The notes: a model not told the origin generated them from the letters alone. A stretch of 64,000 bases of DNA from VRUE01 sp963697915 (GCA_963697915.1 OY969103.1:2046001-2110000), one strand, 5' to 3'. Shown: positions 50,205 to 58,797, numbered from the stretch's first letter. Translations and numbers: made by a program.

Positions 50205-52115
50205 ATGGTGGCTGCAATCAAGCAACCGGGCTTGGTCCGAGGCTTCCTCGGCGCCGTGCTCGGCGTTGCCTTCGGCGTCGGCCTCGTCGTCGTCCTGCGC
50301 GAGATCTCCGGCCTGGAGATCTGGCAGACCGAGCAGACCGGCTACCCGCACGTCGTCGTGCCGCTGATCACCGCCCCGCTCGGCTTCCTGCTCGGCTTCG
50401 GCGCCTTCGACTACTGGCTGCGCTGGGCGGTCGGCGCGCCGACGATCCCCGAGGACCACTCGCAGCACGGGGCGAAGAGCTGGAAGGACTACTTCAAGTT
50501 CAACACCGACCACAAGGTGATCGGCGTCCAGTACGTCGTCACCACCTTCATCTTCTTCTTCATCGGCGGCCTGATGGCGATGATGATCCGCGCCGAGCTG
50601 GCCCAGCCGGGCGCCCAGATCGTCGACGCCTCGACCTTCAACGGCCTCTTCTCCACGCACGCCGTGCTGATGATCTTCGTCTTCGTGATCCCGGTCTTCG
50701 CCGGGCTCGCCAACTACGTCCTGCCGCTGATGATCGGCGCGCCGGACATGGCTTTCCCGCGCCTCAACGCGCTCAGCTTCTGGCTGCTGCCGATCGCCGG
50801 GCTGCTCTTCATCGGCAGCTTCCTCGCCCCCGGCGGCGCCTTCGACGCCGGCTGGACCGGCTACGCGCCGCTCTCGACCGGGGCGCCGTTAGGGCAGTCG
50901 TTCTTCAACTTGGGCGTGCAGTTCGCCGGCGCGTCCTCGATCGCCACCGCTCTCAACTTCCTAGTGACGATCATCACTATGCGTGCGCCCGGAATGACCT
51001 TCTGGCGGATGCCGCTGCTGGTCTGGGCCAACCTCTCGACCTCGCTCCTGGTCGTCGCCGCGACCCCCTTCATCGCCGGCGTCCAGTTCATGGTTCTCCT
51101 CGACCGCGCCCTCGGCACCCAGTTCTTCCAGTTCGCGGGCGGTGGCGACGTGATCAGCTACCAGCACATCTTCTGGTTCTACTCCCACCCGGCCGTCTAC
51201 ATCATGATGCTGCCGGGCTTCGGGATCATCTCCGAGGTCATCTCGACCCACGCCCGGAAACCGATCTTCGGGTACCGGCTGATGGCCCTGGCGCTGATCG
51301 GGATCGTCGTCCTCAGCTACTCGGTGTGGGCGCACCACATGTTCGTCGCCGGCATGTTCAGCTGGCTGCGCGTGCCGATGATGATCACCACGCTGCTGAT
51401 TGCCGTGCCGACCGGGATCAAGATCTTCTCCTGGCTGGGGACCCTGTTCTTCGGCAAGATCCACACCTACTCGACGGCGATGCTGTTCGCGCTCGCCTTC
51501 ATCGTCACCTTCACGATCGGCGGGATCAGCGGCGTGATGCTCGGCATGGTGCCGATCGACATCCACGTCTCCGACACCTACTTCATCGTCGCCCACATCC
51601 ACTTCGTGCTCTTCGGCGGCTCGGTCTTCACGATCTTCGCCGGCGTCTACCACTGGTTCCCGAAGATGACGGGCCGGATGTACGACGAGAAACTCGGTCG
51701 CGTCCACTTCTGGGGCACCCTGGTCGGCACCTGGGGCACCTTCGTGCCGATGCACTGGGTCGGCATGGACGGGATGCCGCGCCGGGTCTCCGACTACGCC
51801 ACCCAGTTCGGCGACTGGAACCTGCTGATCAGCATCTGCGCCTTCCTGCTCGGCGCCGCCCAGCTGGTCTTCCTCTACAACATGGTCGTCAGCTGGAAGT
51901 ACGGGCCCAAGGCCGCGGCCAACCCCTGGCGCGCGAACACGATCGAGTGGCAGGTCTCCTCGCCGCCGCCGATCTTCAACTTCGACGAGATCCCGCGGGT
52001 CGTCGGCGGCCCCTACGAGTTCGGCGTGCCCGGCGCTCGTCACGCGATCATGTCCAGCGACGACGCCGAGGCGGCCAAAGGCAAACCCGAGCCGACCGTG
52101 GCGGGCGCGACGTGA
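50205..52115 (+). CDS. ctaD: cytochrome c oxidase subunit I (operon copy)
   Basis: A 636-residue haem-copper oxidase catalytic subunit, the main proton-pumping core. Ligand regions: FSTHAVLMIFVFVIPVF, FWFYSHPAVYIMMLPGFG, VWAHHMFVAG and YFIVAHIHFVLFGG. The YSHPAV motif marks it as A2-type, with Tyr-Ser in place of the usual Glu. It has an extra N-terminal pair of helices like the orphan copy. Coupled by overlap to the downstream universal-stress-like gene. Confidence 0.97.
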   Translation: MVAAIKQPGLVRGFLGAVLGVAFGVGLVVVLREISGLEIWQTEQTGYPHVVVPLITAPLGFLLGFGAFDYWLRWAVGAPTIPEDHSQHGAKSWKDYFKFNTDHKVIGVQYVVTTFIFFFIGGLMAMMIRAELAQPGAQIVDASTFNGLFSTHAVLMIFVFVIPVFAGLANYVLPLMIGAPDMAFPRLNALSFWLLPIAGLLFIGSFLAPGGAFDAGWTGYAPLSTGAPLGQSFFNLGVQFAGASSIATALNFLVTIITMRAPGMTFWRMPLLVWANLSTSLLVVAATPFIAGVQFMVLLDRALGTQFFQFAGGGDVISYQHIFWFYSHPAVYIMMLPGFGIISEVISTHARKPIFGYRLMALALIGIVVLSYSVWAHHMFVAGMFSWLRVPMMITTLLIAVPTGIKIFSWLGTLFFGKIHTYSTAMLFALAFIVTFTIGGISGVMLGMVPIDIHVSDTYFIVAHIHFVLFGGSVFTIFAGVYHWFPKMTGRMYDEKLGRVHFWGTLVGTWGTFVPMHWVGMDGMPRRVSDYATQFGDWNLLISICAFLLGAAQLVFLYNMVVSWKYGPKAAANPWRANTIEWQVSSPPPIFNFDEIPRVVGGPYEFGVPGARHAIMSSDDAEAAKGKPEPTVAGAT

Positions 52116-52981
52116 GCGCCGAGGGTCAGCCCCTGCTCGTCTTCCTCAACGAGGTGGCGGGGGGGCGCAAGCTGCTGAAAGCCGTCGCCGAGCGTGCCGG
52201 GGAAGTCCCCTTCGTCGCCGTCGCGGCGCCCCAGAACCAGCCCGCCGTCGGCCAGCTGATCCCGGCCGGGGAGCTGCGCGACGCGGCCCGCGCCCGGGTC
52301 GAGGTGACGATGTCGATCCTCGCCGAGTACGGGATCGAGTCGGTCGGCGAGGTCATGGACCACGACCCGTCACTCGCGCTCGACGACGCGATCCGCGCCC
52401 ACGAGCCGGGCGAGGTGCTGCTCTCCTGCATGGCCGGGACCCTCTTCGGCCTCACCCGCAAGGACCTCGTCGCTTGGGCCGAAGCCCGCTTCGAGCCCGA
52501 GGTGAAGGTGACCCACATCCCGGTGCGGATCGAGGACGACTCGATCAGCTGGGAGAAAAGCCACACGCTCGTCGTCGCCACCCAGACGGTCGCCGCGCCC
52601 GACCTCGTCGACAGGCTCAAGGAGCGCGCCGCCGGCCACCCGCACCGCTACACGATCGTCTGCCCGCGCGCCGAGGACGTCTCCGAGGCGGAGATCGTCC
52701 GCGACCTCGCCTCGACCCTGGCCGAGCTCTACCGCGCCGACGTCGACGCCACCGGTCAGCCGATGAGCCCCGACCCCTTCCACGCCGTCCAGAACGCGAT
52801 CCAGCACTACCGCGTCGACGAGGTGCTGATCTCGACCTTCGCGGGCGAGCGGTCGCAATGGCTCGAGGATGACCTGATCGGTCGCGTGCGCGAGATAACC
52901 GAGAAGTCCGTCGAACACCTCGAGGTTGGCCGCCCGGCCGAGGCCGTGGCCGCCGCCGTCGCCGAGGGAGGGGAGTCCTGA
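52112..52981 (+). CDS. tandem universal-stress-like domain protein in the oxidase operon
   Basis: A 289-residue soluble protein with two Rossmann-like UspA-type halves: LLVFLNEVAGGRKLLKAVAE through ALDDAIRAHEPGEVLLSCMA, then TLVVATQTVAAPDLVDRL through DPFHAVQNAIQHYRVDEVLI and ISTFAGERSQWLEDD. The start is GTG at 52112, overlapping ctaD (GTGA), and its stop overlaps ctaE (TGATG), so it is made with the oxidase. No ATP-binding GxxG-S motif of classical UspA is clear. A role in oxidase assembly or regulation is inference. Confidence 0.7.
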   Translation: MSAEGQPLLVFLNEVAGGRKLLKAVAERAGEVPFVAVAAPQNQPAVGQLIPAGELRDAARARVEVTMSILAEYGIESVGEVMDHDPSLALDDAIRAHEPGEVLLSCMAGTLFGLTRKDLVAWAEARFEPEVKVTHIPVRIEDDSISWEKSHTLVVATQTVAAPDLVDRLKERAAGHPHRYTIVCPRAEDVSEAEIVRDLASTLAELYRADVDATGQPMSPDPFHAVQNAIQHYRVDEVLISTFAGERSQWLEDDLIGRVREITEKSVEHLEVGRPAEAVAAAVAEGGES

Positions 52982-53604
52982 TGGAGAGCGCAAGCGTTGC
53001 CCTGGGTCACGCTCACGAGGAGCACCACGGGCCGCCCGAGGCCAACCAGAGCTCGCGGATCGACCGCCAGACGCTGGGGATCCTGCTCTTCATCGTCTCC
53101 GAGATCATGCTGTTCGGGGCCTTCTTCGCCTCCTACTTCTTCCTCCGCGTCGTCGTCGACCCGGTCTCCTGGCCGCCGGAGCCGTTCGAGCTGCCGGTCG
53201 CCGTCGCCGGCGTCAACACGGCGATCCTCGTCTCCTCGAGCTTCACGATCCACTACGCGCTGGAGTCGATCCGCAAGGGCGACCACCGCGGCCTCAAACT
53301 CGGCCTCGTCCTGACCTGGCTGCTCGGCGCGACCTTCCTCTTCATCCAGCTCAACGAGTACGTCCACATCGGCTTCAGCGCCCGGGATTTCGGCTTCGGC
53401 TCGATCTTCTACGGGCTCACCGGCCTGCACGGCGCCCACGTCTTCGTCGGCCTGCTGCTGCTCAGCTTCGCCTCGATCCGCGCTTTCCGCGGCCACTTCG
53501 GCCCGGAGGCGAAGGACCATCTCGGCGTCGAGGTGCCCGGTATCTACTGGCACTTCGTCGACGTGATGTGGATCGTCGTCTTCGTCAGCGTTTACATCCT
53601 CTAA
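52981..53604 (+). CDS. ctaE: cytochrome c oxidase subunit III
   Basis: A 207-residue membrane subunit with five helices, the usual length for the short form. Landmarks: TLGILLFIVSEIMLFGAFFA, SIFYGLTGLHGAHVFVGLLL and YWHFVDVMWIVVFVSVYIL with the conserved Glu and His residues. It ends the oxidase operon; subunit IV (ctaF), often next, is absent because integrase DNA follows immediately. Confidence 0.96.
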   Translation: MESASVALGHAHEEHHGPPEANQSSRIDRQTLGILLFIVSEIMLFGAFFASYFFLRVVVDPVSWPPEPFELPVAVAGVNTAILVSSSFTIHYALESIRKGDHRGLKLGLVLTWLLGATFLFIQLNEYVHIGFSARDFGFGSIFYGLTGLHGAHVFVGLLLLSFASIRAFRGHFGPEAKDHLGVEVPGIYWHFVDVMWIVVFVSVYIL

Positions 53605-53627
53605 GAACCCGCTCTAGCAGGCGGTTT
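53605..53627. other. junction between ctaE and the integrase: possible attachment site and operon end
   Basis: Only 23 bp separate the ctaE stop from the integrase stop. The stretch contains an imperfect inverted repeat (AACCCGC / GGCGGTTTT) that could end both transcripts. Because integrases usually lie beside their attachment site, the chromosome-element border is expected here. No second copy of the sequence was found in the window. Confidence 0.35.
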
Positions 53628-54893
53628 TCAGGAAGTGGCCGCCAGCGGTGCGCCAGTCGGTGCGCCAGTGAGCGCGCCGCCGGCCGCGCGGGCGGCTTCC
53701 TCTTGGCCCTTCTGCTGCGCCGTCAGGTAGGCGTCAAGCAGGCCCGCCGCCTCGGCCTCTGAGCCGGGCATCAGATGGCCGTAGCGGTCCAGCGTGATCG
53801 CGATCTTGGTGTGACCCATGAAGGTCGAAAGAGCCTTGGCGTTGACGCCCGCCGCGATCATCAACGAGGCGAAGGTGTGGCGGCAGGCGTGTGGCGTGAT
53901 CCGCTCAAGTAGGACGGGCTCGCGATCCTCTTGCTCGGCAACCTCGCGCTCGCGGTCGTTGACTGCTTTCCATGCGTCGTCCGCCCGGCCCTGAACCCGA
54001 TTGGGGGTAAACGGATCGTTGGCCCTTAGCCCGAAGATCAATTCAGAACCCTCGCGATCGGTGCGCGCCAGATGATCGAGCAGGAAGTCACGCAGAACGG
54101 CGCTGATCGGCACTTTGCGTCGTCCGGCGTGGGACTTCAGTTTGATCTCTCCCTCCACCGGGTCCCAGCCGCGCTCTACGCGGATCACGCCTCCGGCGAG
54201 GTCCACATCCTCGACCCGAAGGGCGCGAAGCTCTCCCAAGCGAAGCCCCGCGTACATAGCGGTAGCCCACACAGCGCGATCACGCTCCGGCGTGGCGGCG
54301 ATAAGGACTTCGGCCTCCTTGGGGGATGCGAAGCGTTCCCGTCGCCCCCGAACGGCGGGAAGCTCCAAGTTGCTGCACGGATTGACCACAAGGTCCCCCC
54401 GGCTGATCGCACGGCGGAAGATTGCGCGCAGCGGAAGCAGCGTCGTCTGCACGGAAGATGGGCTTAGCCCATTGGCCGTCATCGTGTCGGCCAGATTCTG
54501 GATATCGGGACGGCGCAACTCCGCAAGTCGAACTGAGCCAAGCTCGGGAAGGACGCGATTCTCCATGGCTCCCCGATAAGCGCGCAGGGCTGAAGGCTTG
54601 AAGGGATCGCCAGAGCGGTTGCGGATAGTGCCCGACATTGCCCCCGCGATCCAGGCCTCCCAGGCCTGTTGCACGGTGGTTGGCTTCGGTGCTCGGAGGG
54701 TTCCTCGATCAAGCGCTCGCTTAGCGTCTGCCCGCCATGATTTCGCTTCGCTCTCACGGGCGAAGGTCTTGCGGATCTTCTTGCTGTCACGGGGCGAGAA
54801 CACCCATGCCTCGTATCCCGCCCTGCAGTTGCAGCGCCCACCCTGGCAGGCGCTGCAACCTTTGGAGTGTCGCTTCCGGATGCCTTCAGCCAT
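53628..54893 (-). CDS. int: tyrosine recombinase/integrase
   Basis: A 421-residue phage-type integrase. N-terminal Cys-rich arm-binding region (SKGCSACQGGRCNCRAGYEA), a SAM-like core-binding domain (TTVQQAWEAWIAG), and a catalytic domain with Arg (MYAGLRLGELRAL), HxxR (ITPHACRHTFASLM) and the nucleophile Tyr with its His (GHTKIAITLDRYGHL). ATG at 54893 was chosen because upstream frame sequence is the shadow of the neighbouring gene. It overlaps the XRE gene by 8 bp. This marks the start of an integrated element. Confidence 0.95.
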   Translation of the reverse strand: MAEGIRKRHSKGCSACQGGRCNCRAGYEAWVFSPRDSKKIRKTFARESEAKSWRADAKRALDRGTLRAPKPTTVQQAWEAWIAGAMSGTIRNRSGDPFKPSALRAYRGAMENRVLPELGSVRLAELRRPDIQNLADTMTANGLSPSSVQTTLLPLRAIFRRAISRGDLVVNPCSNLELPAVRGRRERFASPKEAEVLIAATPERDRAVWATAMYAGLRLGELRALRVEDVDLAGGVIRVERGWDPVEGEIKLKSHAGRRKVPISAVLRDFLLDHLARTDREGSELIFGLRANDPFTPNRVQGRADDAWKAVNDREREVAEQEDREPVLLERITPHACRHTFASLMIAAGVNAKALSTFMGHTKIAITLDRYGHLMPGSEAEAAGLLDAYLTAQQKGQEEAARAAGGALTGAPTGAPLAATS

Positions 54894-55179
54894 CAGCCCG
54901 CGCCGCCTGATCAGCAGATGAGCTGACCCCGAATCCGCCTGGCTGGACGCTGCCTGGGTTCCAGGTGATGCCCTCAACCAGATCGTTAACGGAAACCTCC
55001 AAAGCGGCGGCGAGCTTGACGGTGGTATCAATTCGCGGACACCTTTCGCCCCGTTCCAACAGCCCGACCTCGGTTCGGTGCAGCGAAGCGAGGACGGCCA
55101 GCGCTTCCTGGGAGAGTCCGGTGCGCTTGCGCGCCCGGCCGAGGTTGATGCCGAACTGGCGCGCGATCTCGGACGCCAT
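54886..55179 (-). CDS. XRE-family helix-turn-helix protein
   Basis: A 97-residue DNA-binding protein with a Cro/CI-type HTH: GINLGRARKRTGLSQEALAV, then LHRTEVGLLERGERCPRIDT and LAAALEVSVNDLVEG. Position directly before the integrase, with overlapping ends, suggests control of excision or transfer. It shares a TGATG junction with the gene upstream. Confidence 0.88.
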   Translation of the reverse strand: MASEIARQFGINLGRARKRTGLSQEALAVLASLHRTEVGLLERGERCPRIDTTVKLAAALEVSVNDLVEGITWNPGSVQPGGFGVSSSADQAARADG

Positions 55180-55472
55180 CAGGCCGCTTCCAGGTGCGCG
55201 CCATAAAGCGCAGCGCGGGTCGGCAGAATGGAGCCGCCGTGGCAGCGCAGCAGCCCTGCGCCGACCAGTTCGTAGATCGCCCGCTCGACGGCATCCTCGC
55301 GGCCGAAGTCCGTCAGTCCCTTGTTGAGGGCGAGGGATACCTCGGGAATCGTCAGCTGGACCGGATGCTGCTCGATCAGGAACGCCAAGACGACGGACTC
55401 GACTTGGCGGTCGGCGTCGGCGAGGCAAGAAGGATCGGGCAGGCCACGATCCGTAGGGTTGGGACAGGACAT
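55179..55472 (-). CDS. predicted winged-helix protein of the element
   Basis: A 97-residue protein whose centre has the layout of a winged helix: VVLAFLIEQHPVQLTIPEVS, FGREDAVERAIYELVGAGLL, then a short wing (RCHGGSILPTRAAL). ATG start at 55472; the stop overlaps the XRE gene by one base. No named family recognised. Likely a small regulator of the integrated element. Confidence 0.65.
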   Translation of the reverse strand: MSCPNPTDRGLPDPSCLADADRQVESVVLAFLIEQHPVQLTIPEVSLALNKGLTDFGREDAVERAIYELVGAGLLRCHGGSILPTRAALYGAHLEAA

Positions 55473-55585
55473 GGGAGCTATGCCTCCTGTGTCTCAGGCG
55501 GCTCGCTCGCGCCCCAAGCGCGGCGGGTCGCCGTTTTGGTTTCCCCGAGCCTAGCAGCGCCGTTGAGAAATAGTCAACGGCACGT

Positions 55586-55786
55586 CTACTCGCCCCGGAT
55601 GATCTGGCGGACCCGGGTGTGATGTAGGCCGACCTCATCGCCAATTTCACGAAGCGACAGTCCTGCCTCATGTGCTTTGGAGAAAGCCTTGCTCCGCGCT
55701 TCACGAGTCGCGTCGAGGTCGCGCTCGAACGTGACTTGGGCCGCGCGCACATCTCGGCGCATCTTCTGCTTGCTGGCGTCGGCCAT
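55586..55786 (-). CDS. small helix-turn-helix protein
   Basis: A 66-residue basic protein starting MADASKQKMRRDV. It has a long charged helix and a C-terminal HTH resembling sigma-70 region 4 (GLSLREIGDEVGLHHTRVRQ, IIRGE end). ATG at 55786 is used; upstream frame sequence lacks support. 113 bp of unassigned sequence separate it from the next gene. Confidence 0.65.
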   Translation of the reverse strand: MADASKQKMRRDVRAAQVTFERDLDATREARSKAFSKAHEAGLSLREIGDEVGLHHTRVRQIIRGE

Positions 55787-55850
55787 GGGCGGGAGCCTAG
55801 AAGTTGCACCAGCTCTCGTGCGTTTGGCGCTCCGTCGCGCACGGAGAAGG

Positions 55851-56063
55851 TCATGCACGCTCTCCAAGGGTCCGGCTGGCGTTCTCCATCGTCCAGCGTT
55901 CAAGCTCACTGACTGGAACGAGTCGCTTGCGCCCTCGCCGGATCAGCCGCAGCTCCGGTGCGACGTTGGCGTCGAAGAAGTCGGGGCCGACGCCGATTGC
56001 GGCCGCTGCCTCCGGAGGGGTCAGCGCGATCCTGGGGATTGAGGCCGCGAGCTTCTTAGCCAC
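55851..56063 (-). CDS. excisionase-like HTH protein
   Basis: A 70-residue protein with a MerR/excisionase-type HTH (IALTPPEAAAAIGVGPDFFD, then RLIRRGRKRLVPVSELERWT), matching the HTH_17 layout of small Xis-like proteins. GTG start at 56063 overlaps the TraG-type gene stop by 8 bp. In actinobacterial integrative elements a gene of this type often serves as the directionality factor. Confidence 0.75.
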   Translation of the reverse strand: MAKKLAASIPRIALTPPEAAAAIGVGPDFFDANVAPELRLIRRGRKRLVPVSELERWTMENASRTLGERA

Positions 56064-57708
56064 GCCCGCCCAATTCCCTTGGCGCGAAGATGCGGACGAT
56101 CTGTCCCGGTGTCTCGGCGGTGGGGTTGACCAAGACGGCTTCCCCGGTGCCGAGCCGCTTGATCTCATCGGGAAGGACGACGAACTCGCGTGCGCGGGTC
56201 CTCGTGCCTTCTCGCGGTGCCAGCAAGCCGCGTTGGTCACCGACCTTTTCGGTCATCGACCAGGATGGACGCGTCCCGGCCATGCGAGCGAGCCGCTCAG
56301 CCGAGTCGGGGTCGGCCTCGCGGTGGACGACGGCGAACTCGATGTTCGTCAGCACCTGCTCGGTCAGGGTGTCCGAGCCATCGTCGGGTCGAGCACTACG
56401 CAGATCCGCGAGGCTCTGCGTCCCGAGCAGGACGCTGAGTCCAGCCGAGCGCGCCCGACCGAACAGGCGGGACACCTGCTCTGCGGCGAGCGCCGCGAAC
56501 TCGTCCATGACGAGCAGTCCGCTCGAGTCGCTGCCCTGCATCTCTGCGGTCAGCGTCACCAGGTCGATGACCAGCGCCGCCCCCATGAGCTTGGAGGCGG
56601 CCGGGAAGCGGTCGGCGTCGAGATGGAAGTAGACGACCTCGCGCGCCCGCAGCGCCTCTGCCAAGTCGATCTGCGGACCTTCCCCAAGCGCCGGGTCCAG
56701 CTTCGGCCCGAGCTCGCCGTCCGCGAGGACCGCGAGGCGGTCGCGGCCGCCGCCGAGGTCAGCGCGCCCGCGGGCCGAGAGCCCATCGACGTAGGCCGAA
56801 ACCCGATCCGCGAGATCGCCTCCAACCTTCTGCGCCGCCAGGTCGAGCCGGTCGGCGTCCATGTGGTGGACGATCTGGGAGAGCGTCGGCGGCCAGTTCC
56901 CCGCCGCCCGCATCGTCGCCAGGACGTGCAGCAGAAGGCGTTGAGTCGCCAACTCGTAGTGCGGCTCGGTCCAGCGATGCCCCGCCAGCGCCTTGTCCGT
57001 GATCTCGGTCGGCCCGCCGCGAGCGAAGGGGTTGTAGATCGCGGGGGCGGTCGGGGACCATGCCCGGAAGCGCACCCCCGTCTGGCTAGCTGCCTCTCTT
57101 AGGACGCGGTAGAGGTAGCGGTCGCCCTTGGGGTCGATCACGATCACCGACTGCCCGGCTAGGACGTGGGCCTGGGCGATGGCGGCCTGGGTCACGGTCT
57201 TGCCGGCACCCGTGGCCCCGATCACGAAGGCATGGACGCCGCGCGAGAGCCCGAGCGGGACACGGCAGATCGTGCCCTTGCGGGTGCGTCCGAGGGCGAG
57301 AGAGTCGTCTCGACTGCGCCCGAGCGCGCCCTTCCTCGCGGGGCTCACCCGCTGTCGGCCGACCCGCCTACGGGCTAGCAACGAGCGGGCGGCGTGAAAT
57401 GGCCCGACCGCTTCGCGTACGGCTCGCGCCTCCTCGCCGCCGCGCTCGATGTCTTTCAGGTGCCAATGCAGGCCCCCTCCGGCTGCCGTGGCGACTGCGA
57501 TCCCGCAGCAGGCCCCGGCCTGCCACGAGATGAGCCAGAGCAGATACGCCAGGGGCGCTCCGAGCAGCGCCCAAGTCCAGCGCAGCCCGTTCAAGCGCAG
57601 GGTGACGAGCAGGAGAAGGCCGAGCGCCATCCCGACGACGAAGGGAGCGACCAGCGGCCACAGTCGCCCGGTCCCGTCAAACGCAACGTCTTCGCGCTGG
57701 CGTTTCAT
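56056..57708 (-). CDS. TraG/VirD4-type DNA-transfer ATPase
   Basis: A 550-residue membrane ATPase. Two or three N-terminal helices (LWPLVAPFVVGMALGLLLLV, ALLGAPLAYLLWLISWQAG), then a RecA-like motor with Walker A (HAFVIGATGAGKTVTQAAIA, residues 164-171), DPKGDRYLYRVL, Walker B (SGLLVMDEFAALAAEQVSRL) and a sensor-like LLGTQSLADLRS. Coupling proteins of this sort deliver DNA to a conjugation channel. No other type IV secretion genes are visible, so the element may be mobilised by helper machinery or use a simple single-protein transfer. 4-bp overlap with its neighbour. Confidence 0.88.
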   Translation of the reverse strand: MKRQREDVAFDGTGRLWPLVAPFVVGMALGLLLLVTLRLNGLRWTWALLGAPLAYLLWLISWQAGACCGIAVATAAGGGLHWHLKDIERGGEEARAVREAVGPFHAARSLLARRRVGRQRVSPARKGALGRSRDDSLALGRTRKGTICRVPLGLSRGVHAFVIGATGAGKTVTQAAIAQAHVLAGQSVIVIDPKGDRYLYRVLREAASQTGVRFRAWSPTAPAIYNPFARGGPTEITDKALAGHRWTEPHYELATQRLLLHVLATMRAAGNWPPTLSQIVHHMDADRLDLAAQKVGGDLADRVSAYVDGLSARGRADLGGGRDRLAVLADGELGPKLDPALGEGPQIDLAEALRAREVVYFHLDADRFPAASKLMGAALVIDLVTLTAEMQGSDSSGLLVMDEFAALAAEQVSRLFGRARSAGLSVLLGTQSLADLRSARPDDGSDTLTEQVLTNIEFAVVHREADPDSAERLARMAGTRPSWSMTEKVGDQRGLLAPREGTRTRAREFVVLPDEIKRLGTGEAVLVNPTAETPGQIVRIFAPRELGGRG

Positions 57709-57923
57709 CGCGGCACCGCCACTGCGATCCGTACCCGGCCCTCAGCCCGAACCTTCGCCACGGCGCGTTCGACCCCCCGCATGGTCGTGCCGGGCTCGCA
57801 GAGATAGCGAATCTCCGACACCCAGCGCGCTCGCCGCCAGGCGCGGATCAGAGTCTCCAGGCGGCTTGCTCCCTTCGGGGTCAACTCGACCTCGACCGCG
57901 ATCACGCCCTCATCCGTGATCAC
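57705..57923 (-). CDS. replication-relaxation-type protein, C-terminal part
   Basis: A 72-residue frame: VIAVEVELTPKGASRLETLI, then RAWRRARWVSEIRYL and GVERAVAKVRAEGRVRI. This is the nuclease-like C-terminal half of actinobacterial replication-relaxation proteins. Its GTG start (57923) overlaps the stop of the N-terminal part. One extra base near 57935 would join the two into a continuous HRPDLAV segment, so it looks like half of a frameshifted gene, although coupled re-initiation could still make it. Confidence 0.7.
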   Translation of the reverse strand: MITDEGVIAVEVELTPKGASRLETLIRAWRRARWVSEIRYLCEPGTTMRGVERAVAKVRAEGRVRIAVAVPR

Positions 57924-58453
57924 CGCCAGGTCGGACGGTGAAGGCGGGGCCGCCCATCCGGCATCTCGCCGACCTGGGCGCTCGCAATCGGCCGCGCCTC
58001 GATCTGCTCGACCAGGCGCAGCTCGCGCTCGGTCAGGATGCGCTCAGGCGCGAACTCCCTAGAAAGCCTCAGCGAGGTTGACGCGCAGCGCAACCAGTGA
58101 TCGACGGAGCCCGGCGAGACGGCAGCGACGGGAAGCCCGAGCCCGGCGTAGCGCAGCCCGTCGCGGGTCGCTCGAAGCAGGCTCGGCTCGCCGCGCAGCA
58201 GGTCGAGCCGATCCAGCAACCCGCGCTCGATGCAGGCCGCGACGCGACGGTAGGACGCCGTACGGCCGACGCCCATCGCCGCCATGACGTGATCCATCGC
58301 AACCGCACCATGTCGCCCGACGAACCGGACCAACTCCCGGTCTCGCATCCTCGCCTGAGACTGCGATCCGAGCCACGCCCTCGTCTGTGTCGCCATCTCG
58401 CCCATTTGCCTGCGAGACGCCGAGGAGATCGGAAAGGACCCACCTTCTTTCAT
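57920..58453 (-). CDS. replication-relaxation-type protein, N-terminal part
   Basis: A 177-residue frame containing a winged-helix domain: MRDRELVRFVGRHGAVAMDH, ACIERGLLDRLDLLRGEPSL, TRDGLRYAGLGLPVAA. It ends RPRLHRPTWR and stops at 57920, where family members continue with HRPDLAV. ATG at 58453 was chosen because the upstream in-frame ATG at 58561 would translate through the stem of a large inverted repeat. Such proteins accompany TraG-type genes on actinobacterial plasmids and integrative elements. The frameshift makes its function uncertain. Confidence 0.7.
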   Translation of the reverse strand: MKEGGSFPISSASRRQMGEMATQTRAWLGSQSQARMRDRELVRFVGRHGAVAMDHVMAAMGVGRTASYRRVAACIERGLLDRLDLLRGEPSLLRATRDGLRYAGLGLPVAAVSPGSVDHWLRCASTSLRLSREFAPERILTERELRLVEQIEARPIASAQVGEMPDGRPRLHRPTWR

Positions 58454-58502
58454 GTCCCTTACCCGTATGAACCCTGCCCCGCGCCCCCCCAGTAGCCGAA
58501 AT

Positions 58503-58633
58503 TCCACCGCCGCGCCGCTTGCCCCCGACCCAGAATCCAGATACCGACCCCGGTCAGACACCGAATGGTGGGTGGCCGGGGTCGGTATCTGGATTCCCTC
58601 TCAAGCCCCATTGGCAAGCGGCGCGGCGGTGGA
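58503..58633. repeat. large nested inverted repeat 1 (candidate origin structure)
   Basis: Two perfect 21-bp stems are nested: outer 58503-58523 with 58613-58633, inner 58533-58553 with 58576-58596. The loop is 22 nt, and the stems are separated by bulges of 9 nt and 16 nt. It lies upstream of the replication-relaxation and transfer genes. Single-stranded DNA or RNA from this region would fold into a long stable hairpin. Confidence 0.9.
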
Positions 58634-58688
58634 CCCACGATCCAGGGTTCAGTCCATGCCATCGCGGTCCTAATCGCCATCCGCTCCG

Positions 58689-58797
58689 CCCACCTACTTG
58701 CAGGCTCAGCACCGACCTGCCGGCCGTCAAGGGCGCTTGCGCCCGACCCCCTTAGGGGGCGGCCGGCAGGTCGGTGCTTCAATCGCCAGTAGGTGGG
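58689..58797. repeat. large nested inverted repeat 2 (candidate origin structure)
   Basis: Outer 10-bp stem (CCCACCTACT at 58689-58698, AGTAGGTGGG at 58788-58797), inner perfect 19-bp stem (58708-58726 with 58760-58778), and inside the loop two further hairpins: GGGCGC/GCGCCC at 58731-58744 and CCCCC/GGGGG at 58747-58759. The result is a branched, cloverleaf-like fold. It lies 55 bp from repeat 1 in sequence with no credible gene. Confidence 0.9.
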
